DNA of 6,208 nt from Candidatus Tectimicrobiota bacterium. Its GTDB lineage: Bacteria > UBA8248. Made by a program: the position numbers and the translations under genes. Shown in pieces: positions 1 to 4,798 of the stretch. Where the stretch lies: assembly GCA_016184445.1 (NCBI GenBank), contig JACPCT010000001.1, forward strand, positions 1 to 6,208, read 5' to 3'. The notes under the pieces are model-generated. The model was not told the origin of the DNA. It saw only the letters and a program-made list of their open reading frames with translations, and searched no databases. Position 1 is the stretch's first letter; each line of letters starts with the position of its first letter.

Positions 1-1
1 G

Positions 2-289
2 ACAGCCTCGGACCGCCTCTACCAGGTGATCGATGCCAACCTGACCACGGCGGCCCAGGTGGCGGACCGCGCGACGGCGGAGCTCCGCCGCCGCGCGGTC
101 CTGCCCCGCCAGGCCGAGGTCGGCGTCCCCGTCAACTGCGGCCAGCAGCTCTACGATGTGGTCGCGGTCACCGCGCCTGCCATGGGCTGGACGGCTAAGC
201 CGTTCCGAGTCGTGGGGCTGCGGACGCGCTACGTCCGCCACCAGGGCGCGTCTGCCTACCAGCAGCGCCTGGCCCTGGGCGGCGTCTAG
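2..289 (+). CDS. Phage tail/baseplate-like protein, C-terminal part (5' end outside window)
   Basis: The frame is open from the left edge to TAG at 287-289, giving 95 visible residues, so this is the 3' end of a longer gene. A GTG at 26 is in frame, but nothing marks it as the true start. The visible protein has a helical, Arg/Ala-rich first half, then a beta-rich end: NCGQQLYDVVAVTAP, then FRVVGLRTRY, closing with YQQRLALGGV. From memory, this 'VG-x-LYDVV-V-T ... R-V-x-G-L-x-x-R-Y ... Y-x-Q-x-L-x-L-GG' ending is common in C-termini of tail or baseplate hub proteins in phage and phage-like clusters of high-GC environmental bacteria. The role in a virion or tail-like particle is inferred. The stop overlaps the AGGAGG of the next gene, so the two are translated together. 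The function is uncertain because only the end is visible. Confidence 0.6.
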   Translation, partial: TASDRLYQVIDANLTTAAQVADRATAELRRRAVLPRQAEVGVPVNCGQQLYDVVAVTAPAMGWTAKPFRVVGLRTRYVRHQGASAYQQRLALGGV

Positions 290-302
290 GAGGGATGAGA
301 CG

Positions 303-521
303 ATGGCTGCGGTAACGCTCCGGGGAACGCTCAAGGCCTTCGACGCCGCGACGTACAAGGCCACGGTCCAGGTCACGGGGAGTGTCCCCACCTGGCTCCA
401 GGGCGTCCGCGTGAGCCGCGGCATCCCGGCGGTCGAGATGGTGGCCGGGCGCGCCTGCGCCATCCTCTTCCCCGACCCCGCCAATCCCGACGAGGCGGTG
501 GTGGTGGCGGTCTACACCTAG
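303..521 (+). CDS. Small beta-rich phage-associated protein (72 aa), possible OB-fold/baseplate component
   Basis: The ATG at 303 is chosen because AGGAGG at 288-293 lies 9 nt upstream; the longer open frame before it has no such site and overlaps the previous gene. The product is 72 residues. It has alternating hydrophobic beta-strand patterns (VTLRGTLKAFD, YKATVQVTGS, ACAILFPD, EAVVVAVYT), many Val, Ala and Gly, and no membrane segment or signal peptide. The pattern 'x-G-x-x-x-x-F/Y-D-A-x-T-Y-x-A-x-V-Q' followed by a C-terminal 'NPDEAVVVAVY' fits a compact beta barrel. Small proteins like this sit beside tail/baseplate genes, and an OB-like spike or hub accessory role is an inference. It is the last phage-type gene here; its stop is 1 nt from the stop of the convergent cytochrome gene. 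No specific family name is claimed. Confidence 0.72.
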   Translation: MAAVTLRGTLKAFDAATYKATVQVTGSVPTWLQGVRVSRGIPAVEMVAGRACAILFPDPANPDEAVVVAVYT

Positions 522-522
522 G

Positions 523-984
523 TTAGCGGCTCTCGCAGGCCTGGCGGGTCTGCTCCGCCTGCCAGGCGCGCTGGTCCTCCGTCCACCAAGTCTGGATATA
601 GGTTAGGATAGCCGCCACGTCCTCCTCCGACAGTGTGTCGCGGAAGGCGGGCATCTGCGGTGCGCCCAGGGCGCTCATCATCTCCCGCATCATCCGAATC
701 ATGCCGCTCTTCTCGTCCACCCCGTTCAACACGACGTCCGCCAGCTGGCAGTCGGGGTGGTGCCAGGTGTGGCCGTTGGCGTTATGCACGGGAGGGGTGT
801 CCATCATGGCGCCGCCGGTGGCGCCGCCGTGGCAGGCCTGGCAGTTGGCGGCGTAGAGGGTGGCTCCCCTTTCCAGGGTGCTCGATGGCGGGGTCAGAGG
901 CGCCACGGTGGTCTCTGCACGGCTGCATCCGGCCAAGGCCGCCAGTGCGGCAGCAGCCAGGAGGGCCAGGCCCAGGCGGCCCGT
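523..984 (-). CDS. Monoheme c-type cytochrome lipoprotein, apparent ACG start
   Basis: The protein is an electron carrier expected on the outer face of the cytoplasmic membrane. With ACG at 984 as residue 1 it is 153 aa. Residues 2-20 form a lipoprotein signal: a hydrophobic Leu/Ala core ending in L-A-G-C, with lipidated Cys20. Heme attachment is C48-Q-A-C-H52, and Met111 in QMPAF is the likely sixth ligand. A His-rich stretch HTWHHPDC (72-79) lies between them. The C-terminal helix SEEDVAAILTYIQTWW is typical of class I cytochrome c. No ATG, GTG or TTG is usable: the next in-frame GTG upstream lies deep inside the redoxin remnant. AGGAGG (994-999) is 9 nt before ACG at 984-982. The upstream redoxin stop TGA (999-1001) overlaps this site, so the genes form a coupled pair. 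Partner enzymes are not visible. The cytochrome call is secure; the start codon is the uncertain part. Confidence 0.88.
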   Translation of the reverse strand, partial: TGRLGLALLAAAALAALAGCSRAETTVAPLTPPSSTLERGATLYAANCQACHGGATGGAMMDTPPVHNANGHTWHHPDCQLADVVLNGVDEKSGMIRMMREMMSALGAPQMPAFRDTLSEEDVAAILTYIQTWWTEDQRAWQAEQTRQACESR

Positions 985-993
985 GGCTGGCTG

Positions 994-999
994 CCTCCT
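994..999 (-). promoter_or_regulatory. Shine-Dalgarno AGGAGG that decides the cytochrome start
   Basis: On the minus strand the bases CTGAGGAGG hold both the redoxin stop (TGA, 1001-999) and a perfect AGGAGG. The only codon in the cytochrome frame at normal distance is ACG (984-982), with a 9-nt spacer. The alternatives are CTG at 1002, which lies upstream of the site, and CTG at 975, 18 nt away. Both are worse placed. Confidence 0.65.
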
Positions 1000-1265
1000 C
1001 AGGCCCGGGGGAGGCGCGCCGCGATCTCCTTGATTAGGGCTGACACCGGCACGTACATCAGCCCCCCGTTCTCCGGCGCCCCGTAGTCCCGGACCCAGAG
1101 GACTTTGCCGTCGGTCCCGACCAGGACGAAAGTATGCCCGGGCTCTCCGGCGTGGGCCCACTGCAACACCCCATAGGCCTCGGAGACCCGCTTCTCGCCA
1201 TCGGTGAGGAGGGGCGAGGCGATCTTCCAGCGGGAGGTAAGGGCACTGAGGGAGGCGCCAGGTTC
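999..1265 (-). pseudogene. Peroxiredoxin/redoxin-family protein remnant, N-terminal half missing
   Basis: Read on the minus strand from 1265 to the TGA at 1001-999, this frame gives 88 residues that match the C-terminal half of an AhpC/TSA-type redoxin. They run from SPLLTDGEKRVSEAYGVL through GHTFVLVGTDGKVLWVRDYG to APENGGLMYVPVSALIKEIA. The first, catalytic half is absent, including the thioredoxin-fold motif with the peroxidatic or CxxC cysteine. The frame reaches an in-frame TAG (1268-1266) before any start codon, and no ATG, GTG or TTG opens it. The minus strand further upstream codes for nothing redoxin-like and is instead opposite a different gene. It therefore looks like a 5'-deleted gene cut near 1250-1268, or an assembly join. 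It overlaps the cytochrome's ribosome binding site, so the intact pair was probably a redoxin-cytochrome operon of the cell envelope. Confidence 0.7.
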
Positions 1266-1267
1266 CT

Positions 1268-1444
1268 ATGGGAAACATCATCAACAGCTTGATCGGAATC
1301 GTGCTGATCGCCTTGTTCTTGGCCGGGTACGCGGTCGGTGTGCGCTCTCTACCTTTCGCGCTCATCGTCGTGGGCGTTCTCGCCCTGGTCGGGTTCGATT
1401 TTTACCAGACGGTGAAAAAGGAGAACGGCCGGACGGACGGATGA
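1268..1444 (+). CDS. Small hypothetical membrane protein, two helices (58 aa)
   Basis: ATG at 1268 opens a 58-residue frame ending in TGA 1442-1444. AGGGAGG at 1249-1255 lies upstream with a 12-nt spacer, slightly long. Residues about 4-23 (IINSLIGIVLIALFLAGYAV) and about 27-44 (LPFALIVVGVLALVGFDF) are two clear hydrophobic spans with a short turn containing Arg24. A charged tail follows, with KKE and two Arg/Asp residues. This hairpin topology with both ends on one side is typical of small inner-membrane proteins. Its codons include several AT-rich choices (TTG, CTA, TTT, AAA) that are rarer in the neighbours. It ends 40 nt before the aldehyde dehydrogenase start on the same strand, so the two may be co-transcribed. 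I do not recognise a family. Its ribosome binding site lies just where the oppositely oriented redoxin remnant begins. Confidence 0.6.
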   Translation: MGNIINSLIGIVLIALFLAGYAVGVRSLPFALIVVGVLALVGFDFYQTVKKENGRTDG

Positions 1445-1484
1445 GCATGTTCTCTTGAGGGCGAGCAGGCTGGAGGAGGCTGCC

Positions 1485-2942
1485 ATGTGCGCTGAGCATT
1501 ACTCCATGTACATCAACGGCCAGTGGGTCGAGGCCGAGGGGAGGGGTAAGTTCGAGGTCCGCGACCCGGCCAACGGGAACCTGGTGGCCACGGTGGCGGA
1601 CGGCGGGGTCCTGGAGGTGCGCAAGGCCATCGACGCGGCCCACGCGGCATTCCCCGGCTGGGCCTCCACCCCGGGCAAGGAGCGGGGGGCGCTCCTCCGG
1701 AAGGCCGAGGCCCGGATGAGCGAGCGGCTCGAGGAGATCGCCCGCCTCATGACGCTGGAGAACGGCAAGCCCTTCGCCGAGTCGAAGGGGGAGGTGGGCT
1801 TCTCGATGGGCTACTTCAACTGGTACGCCGAGGAGGCCCGGCGCGCCTACGGGGAGACGGTCCCCTCGCCGTTCAAGAACAAGCGCCTGTGGGTGCAGAC
1901 CAGCCCGGTCGGGGTGGTGGGGGCCATCACGCCCTGGAACTTCCCGGCGAACATGATTACCCGCAAGATCGCCCCCGCCATGGCGGCGGGCTGCACGGTG
2001 GTGCTGCGGCCCGCCTCGGCCACCCCGCTCACCGCCCTGGCCATCGCGAGGGCCTGCCACGAGGCGGGGATCCCCCCCGGGGTGCTGAACGTAGTGACCG
2101 GCTCGAAGTCGCGCCCCATGGCCGCCGAGATGATGGAGAACCCCAAGGTGAAGAAGATCGGCTTCACCGGCTCCACCGAGGTGGGCAAGGCCCTCATGGA
2201 GCAGGCGGCGAAGCAGATCAAGCGCATCACCTTTGAGCTCGGCGGGAACGCCCCCTTCATCGTCTTCGAGGACGCCGACTTCGACGCCGCCGTCGAGGGC
2301 GCGGTGGCGATCAAGTACCTGCGGGTCGGCGGGCAGTCGTGCATCTGCGCGAACCGGATCTACATCCAGGAGAGCATCGCCCAGCGATTCATCGCCGCCT
2401 TCGTCGAGAAGGTCAAGGCGCTCAAGGTGGGGCCGGGCTTCGAGCCGGGGATGCAGGTGGGCCCCCTCATTAACGAGGAGACCCGCAAGGGGATTCACTC
2501 CCTGGTGGAGGACGCCAAGAAGCGGGGCGCGAAGGTGCTCGCGGGCGGCGACTACCTGCGGGAGGGGGCCTACGGGAAGGGCTACTTCTACGCCCCCACC
2601 GTGATGGTGGACGTGAAGGACGATTGGCCGGTCTGCCAGGAGGAGATCTTCGGCCCCGTGGCCCCCATCCTCACCTTCAAGACGGAGGAAGAGCTCATCC
2701 GCCGGGCGAACGACACCATCTTCGGCCTCGCCTGCTACCTCTACACGAAGGACATGTCCCGTGTCGTTCGCTTGACCGAGCAGCTCGACTACGGGCTCAT
2801 CGGGGTGAACGACGCCGCCGGCTACACCCATGAGATCCCCTTCGGCGGCTTCAAGCAGAGCGGCCTCGGCCGCGAGGGCGGCCGCGAAGGCATCGAGATG
2901 TACCTCGAGGTCAAGTCCGTGGTGGTGAATCTGGGCGCCTAG
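1485..2942 (+). CDS. gabD: NAD(P)-dependent aldehyde dehydrogenase, succinate-semialdehyde dehydrogenase type
   Basis: This cytoplasmic enzyme oxidises an aldehyde, most likely succinate semialdehyde (or the related glutarate semialdehyde), to the acid. ATG at 1485 is preferred over TTG at 1455 because GGAGGAGG (1472-1479) lies 5 nt before it. The product is 485 aa, close to E. coli GabD. Visible motifs: TPWNFP with Asn152; the Rossmann turn GFTGS (226-230); the general base Glu251 in ELGG; catalytic Cys286 in GGQSCIC, with Cys288 two residues on; QEEIFGPV; and the C-terminal PFGGFKQSGLGREGG. ELGGNAPFIVFEDADFDAAV is close to GabD. Arg160 (in MITRK) and Arg280, six residues before the catalytic Cys, match in position the arginines that hold the substrate carboxylate in human SSADH. 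One oddity is VLRPA at 173-177, where the family normally has K-P-A. Family certain; substrate inferred, since no gabT is nearby. Confidence 0.85.
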   Translation: MCAEHYSMYINGQWVEAEGRGKFEVRDPANGNLVATVADGGVLEVRKAIDAAHAAFPGWASTPGKERGALLRKAEARMSERLEEIARLMTLENGKPFAESKGEVGFSMGYFNWYAEEARRAYGETVPSPFKNKRLWVQTSPVGVVGAITPWNFPANMITRKIAPAMAAGCTVVLRPASATPLTALAIARACHEAGIPPGVLNVVTGSKSRPMAAEMMENPKVKKIGFTGSTEVGKALMEQAAKQIKRITFELGGNAPFIVFEDADFDAAVEGAVAIKYLRVGGQSCICANRIYIQESIAQRFIAAFVEKVKALKVGPGFEPGMQVGPLINEETRKGIHSLVEDAKKRGAKVLAGGDYLREGAYGKGYFYAPTVMVDVKDDWPVCQEEIFGPVAPILTFKTEEELIRRANDTIFGLACYLYTKDMSRVVRLTEQLDYGLIGVNDAAGYTHEIPFGGFKQSGLGREGGREGIEMYLEVKSVVVNLGA

Positions 2943-2981
2943 GCCCAAGCTTCACCTCCGTCGCTCCCTCACCGATCCTAT

Positions 2982-3018
2982 CCGGCGGCCCCTCCCAGCG
3001 GAGGGGCCGCCGGCGTTT
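2982..3018 (+). terminator. Hairpin terminator after the aldehyde dehydrogenase gene
   Basis: A perfect 13-bp GC-rich stem pairs 2982-2994 with 3001-3013 around a 6-nt loop (CCAGCG) and is followed by CG and a short TTT. It lies 40 nt after the stop of the aldehyde dehydrogenase. The stem is very strong but the T-tract is only three bases, so it may work partly as a pause or 3'-end-protecting structure. Confidence 0.7.
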
Positions 3019-3044
3019 CCGCCCACCGGCCGGTGTGCTAGGAT
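3016..3044 (+). promoter_or_regulatory. Possible sigma-70-type promoter for the aminotransferase-tatA unit
   Basis: TAGGAT (3039-3044) is preceded by TG one base upstream (TGC-TAGGAT, an extended -10 form). A weak -35-like TTTCCG lies at 3016-3021 with a 17-nt spacer. It sits directly after the terminator and about 80 nt before the aminotransferase start, where a promoter is expected. The motif match is only moderate: four of six bases at -10 and three of six at -35. Confidence 0.4.
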
Positions 3045-3063
3045 GCCGCCCGTTTGCCCGCCT

Positions 3064-3081
3064 GCCCCCGCTCCCGGGGGC
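3064..3081 (+). other. GC-rich hairpin in the aminotransferase leader
   Basis: GCCCCCG (3064-3070) pairs perfectly with CGGGGGC (3075-3081) around a CTCC loop, followed by a pyrimidine-rich stretch (TTCTGTTTCTCCTCT at 3089-3103). It lies in the 5' leader about 40 nt before the start codon. No T-tract follows directly, so it is not a clear terminator. It may simply be RNA structure in a GC-rich genome. Confidence 0.35.
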
Positions 3082-3122
3082 GCGGGGGTTCTGTTTCTCC
3101 TCTACTCCATCAAGAGGGCATG

Positions 3123-4307
3123 ATGCCGATCGGCGAGTTGAATCCGCACTTGCGCCTGCTCCTGGGCCCTGGCCCGAGCCCCGTCCACCCCCGTGTCCTC
3201 AAGGCGATGAGCTCCCATGTGGTGGGCCACCTTGACCCGGACTACTTGGCTGTGATGGACGACTGCCAGCAGATGCTGCGCAGGCTGCTGGGCACGAAGA
3301 ACCGGGTCACCTTCCCCGTCTCGGGGACGGGCAGCGCCGCCATGGAGGCCTCGGTCTGCAACATGATCGAGGAAGGGGACAAAGCTATCATCTGCATCAA
3401 CGGAGTGTTCGGCGGGCGCATGGCCGACGTGGCCGATCGGTACGGGGCGAAGATCATCCGGGTGGAGGCCCCCTGGGGGATGCCCATCGATCCCCAGGAC
3501 GTGAAGAAGGCCCTGGACGCCAACCCCGACGCCGTGCTGGTGGGGATCGTCCACGCCGAAACGAGCACCGGGGTGCTCCAGCCCATGGAGGAGATTGGCC
3601 AGCTCTGCCGCAAGTACGGGGCGCTGCTCCTGATGGACTGCGTCACCTCGCTGGGCGGGGTGCCCGTTGATGTCGATAAGTGGGGGGTCGAGATCGCCTA
3701 CAGCGGCACCCAGAAGTGCCTCTCCTGCCCGCCCGGGCTCGCGCCCATCACCTTCAGCGAGCGCGCCCTCGGCAAGGCCCGGGAACGGAAGGGGAAAGTG
3801 AAGAGCTGGTACTTCGACGTGACGATGGTCGAGAAATACTGGGGCCAGGAGCGGGTCTACCATCACACCGGCCCCATCTCCATGAGCTACGCCATCCGGG
3901 AGGCCCTCCGGGTCGTCCTCGACGAGGGCCTCGAGAAGCGGTTCGCCCGCCATGCCCTGGCCAGCAAGGCCCTCCAGGCGGGGGTCGAGGCCCTGGGACT
4001 CTCCATGTTCGCCCAGGAGAGCTTCCGTACCCCCACCCTCAACACCGTGGCCCTCCAGCCGGGCATGGAGGACGGAACCATTCGGAAGCGCCTCCTGAAC
4101 GATTTCGACATCGAGATCGGGGGCGGATTGGGGCCTGTGGCGGGCAAGATCTGGCGGATCGGCATGATGGGCCACGGGGCCACACAGGCCAACGTGGTCT
4201 ACCTTCTTTCGGCCCTGGAGGTGATTTGCCGCCAAATGGGGTATACTGGCTCGGTTGGCCCCGCCATGGCCGCCGCCACGCGGGTCTATGCGGAGGCCAC
4301 TTCCTGA
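3123..4307 (+). CDS. PLP-dependent class V aminotransferase, alanine-glyoxylate / serine-glyoxylate type
   Basis: The enzyme moves an amino group from alanine or serine to glyoxylate (or a similar pair), making glycine in the cytoplasm. Of two adjacent ATGs, 3123 is preferred: GAGGG (3114-3118) is 4 nt before it but only 1 nt before 3120. The product is 394 aa, usual for the family. Motifs: LLLGPGPSPVHPRVL near the N-terminus; the cofactor phosphate loop SGTGSAAMEA (67-76); Asp172 in LLLMDCVTSLGG, which pairs with the pyridine nitrogen; the Schiff-base Lys198 in YSGTQKCLSCPPGLAP; YHHTGPI; and Arg345 in WRIGMMG, which binds the substrate carboxylate. The last 15 or so residues, after MGYTG, are Ala-rich and look like an unconserved tail. 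It has its own likely promoter, and tatA follows 22 nt after the stop. Phosphonate (PhnW) or purine-pathway (PucG) roles share this fold but lack supporting neighbours here. Family certain, exact substrates not. Confidence 0.88.
   Translation: MPIGELNPHLRLLLGPGPSPVHPRVLKAMSSHVVGHLDPDYLAVMDDCQQMLRRLLGTKNRVTFPVSGTGSAAMEASVCNMIEEGDKAIICINGVFGGRMADVADRYGAKIIRVEAPWGMPIDPQDVKKALDANPDAVLVGIVHAETSTGVLQPMEEIGQLCRKYGALLLMDCVTSLGGVPVDVDKWGVEIAYSGTQKCLSCPPGLAPITFSERALGKARERKGKVKSWYFDVTMVEKYWGQERVYHHTGPISMSYAIREALRVVLDEGLEKRFARHALASKALQAGVEALGLSMFAQESFRTPTLNTVALQPGMEDGTIRKRLLNDFDIEIGGGLGPVAGKIWRIGMMGHGATQANVVYLLSALEVICRQMGYTGSVGPAMAAATRVYAEATS
4242..4247 (+). promoter_or_regulatory. Possible internal -10 element before tatA
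   Basis: TATACT matches the sigma-70 -10 consensus at five of six bases and stands out in very GC-rich DNA. It lies inside the 3' end of the aminotransferase gene, about 80 nt before tatA. No good -35 is visible 15-19 nt upstream (the sequence there is GAGGTGAT). It could give tatA, and the moeA leader behind it, expression independent of the aminotransferase. Confidence 0.35.
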
Positions 4308-4329
4308 CAGGGCCGAAGAGGGAGTAGCC

Positions 4330-4551
4330 ATGTTCCCGGCGATCGGTTTCCCCGAGCTGTTGATCATCCTGGCCATTTGCGTCCTGGTCTTCGGCGCCAA
4401 GCGTCTGCCGGAGATCGGCTCCGGGCTCGCCAAGGGCATCAAGAGCTTCAAGCAGGGCATGAGCGACGAGCCCGAGAAGTCTGAGAAGGCCCAGGTGTCC
4501 GGCAAGCCGGAAAGCGGAAGCTCTTCTTCGGGGGGGGGCGTCCACAGCTAG
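4330..4551 (+). CDS. tatA: Sec-independent protein translocase subunit TatA/TatE
   Basis: TatA is the pore-forming subunit of the twin-arginine system, which exports folded proteins, often cofactor-bearing ones, across the cytoplasmic membrane. ATG at 4330 is chosen because GAGGGAG (4318-4324) is 5 nt upstream; the earlier in-frame ATG lies inside the aminotransferase gene. The 73-residue product has the family layout: a short N-terminus, a membrane helix at about 8-22 (PELLIILAICVLVFG), the hinge F21-G22, then KRLPEIGSGLAKGIKSF, the amphipathic helix, and a charged, disordered Ser/Gly-rich tail. Length and FG-x-x-x-LPE motif are typical. No tatB or tatC is visible. It follows the aminotransferase by 22 nt and precedes moeA, a sensible neighbour because many molybdoenzymes are Tat substrates. 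A nine-G run lies in its last codons. Confidence 0.95.
   Translation: MFPAIGFPELLIILAICVLVFGAKRLPEIGSGLAKGIKSFKQGMSDEPEKSEKAQVSGKPESGSSSSGGGVHS
4530..4538 (+). repeat. Nine-G homopolymer near the 3' end of tatA
   Basis: Nine consecutive G bases encode Gly codons seven to four residues from the TatA C-terminus. Such runs are prone to slippage and sequencing error. A length change would alter only the disordered tail and move the stop codon, leaving the translocase core intact. Confidence 0.8.
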
Positions 4552-4567
4552 GAATCCCCCGGGACCA

Positions 4568-4676
4568 CGCTCCGAGCGAGACGCTCTACGGCCCCGCGCG
4601 CGCGGGGGTATCGAGCGGCCCGCCGACAGGGTTCCGCTGGAAACGGCGGAGCCTCCCGGTTGTTTGGAAAGGAGCG
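4568..4676 (+). promoter_or_regulatory. Structured moeA leader RNA, candidate Moco-type riboswitch aptamer
   Basis: Between tatA and moeA lies about 255 nt without a gene. Its first half can fold into nested helices. A 6-bp closing stem pairs CGCTCC (4568-4573) with GGAGCG (4671-4676). Inside it are GAGCG-AGA-CGCTC (4574-4586), CCCCGC-GCGC-GCGGGG (4592-4607), and a 10-bp hairpin (4630-4639 with 4644-4653) capped by a GAAA tetraloop at 4640-4643. That last stem contains two G-T wobbles. A conserved-looking GCCTCCCGG (4651-4659) follows. GNRA-capped helices and a position before a Moco synthesis gene are known traits of the moco RNA motif (Rfam RF01055), but I cannot run the covariance model. 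A competing 7-bp helix is possible between GCCCGCC (4618-4624) and GGCGGGC (4680-4686), so the fold is not settled. The regulatory role is supported by the terminator downstream; the ligand class is inferred from moeA. Confidence 0.45.
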
Positions 4677-4733
4677 CTGGGCGGGCGCCGGGCCTTGCCC
4701 CTGCTTGGGGCGGAGGAGCCCGGCAAGGTCGTG

Positions 4734-4766
4734 AGCCAGCCCCGCGCGAGCGGCGGCTGGCTTTTT
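4734..4766 (+). terminator. Intrinsic terminator inside the moeA leader, likely attenuator
   Basis: AGCCAGCC (4734-4741) pairs with GGCTGGCT (4755-4762). The stem continues as CCGC/GCGG (4742-4745 with 4750-4753) around a GCGA loop, with one bulged C at 4754. TTTTT (4762-4766) follows, then GCC and TTTT. This is a textbook rho-independent terminator, the best in the window. It ends 40 nt before the likely moeA GTG. The remaining sequence is too short for a promoter plus leader, so moeA transcription should come from upstream and read through it. Confidence 0.8.
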
Positions 4767-4793
4767 GCCTTTTGCCTTGAAGTGAATGGAAGC

Positions 4794-4798
4794 GGAGG
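4794..4798 (+). promoter_or_regulatory. Shine-Dalgarno GGAGG that decides the moeA start
   Basis: GGAGG stands 8 nt before GTG at 4807. The in-frame ATG at 4786 would place this site inside the gene and has only a poor GAAGTG upstream. The protein from GTG begins (M)EFFKVVSPAEA, the usual MoeA N-terminus. Confidence 0.7.

Noticed and set aside
985..1365. N-terminal extension of the cytochrome frame up to 1365
   Set aside because: The extra 127 residues precede a clear signal peptide, overlap the redoxin remnant in another frame and are Arg/Pro-rich. They are not part of the protein.
1455..1484. TTG start at 1455 for the aldehyde dehydrogenase
   Set aside because: The strong GGAGGAGG at 1472-1479 would lie inside the gene. 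ATG at 1485 has ideal spacing.
1362..2948. Long open frame on the minus strand (528 codons) opposite the aldehyde dehydrogenase
   Set aside because: It mirrors the sense gene across its whole length and gives a His/Leu/Gly/Asp-rich low-complexity product with no motifs. It is an artefact of high GC in codon third positions.
3102..4505. Minus-strand frame of 467 codons opposite the aminotransferase and tatA
   Set aside because: The composition is typical of an antisense shadow, with no ribosome binding site or domain. The sense strand has well-recognised proteins.
4527..4554. Promoter overlapping the tatA stop (TTCGGG ... TAGGAA)
   Set aside because: Only two or three bases match at each box, and the spacer is dominated by a G run.
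4596..4603. Alternating GCGCGCGC as a Z-DNA element
   Set aside because: It is short, expected in such GC-rich DNA, and better explained as the loop and inner stem of a leader hairpin.
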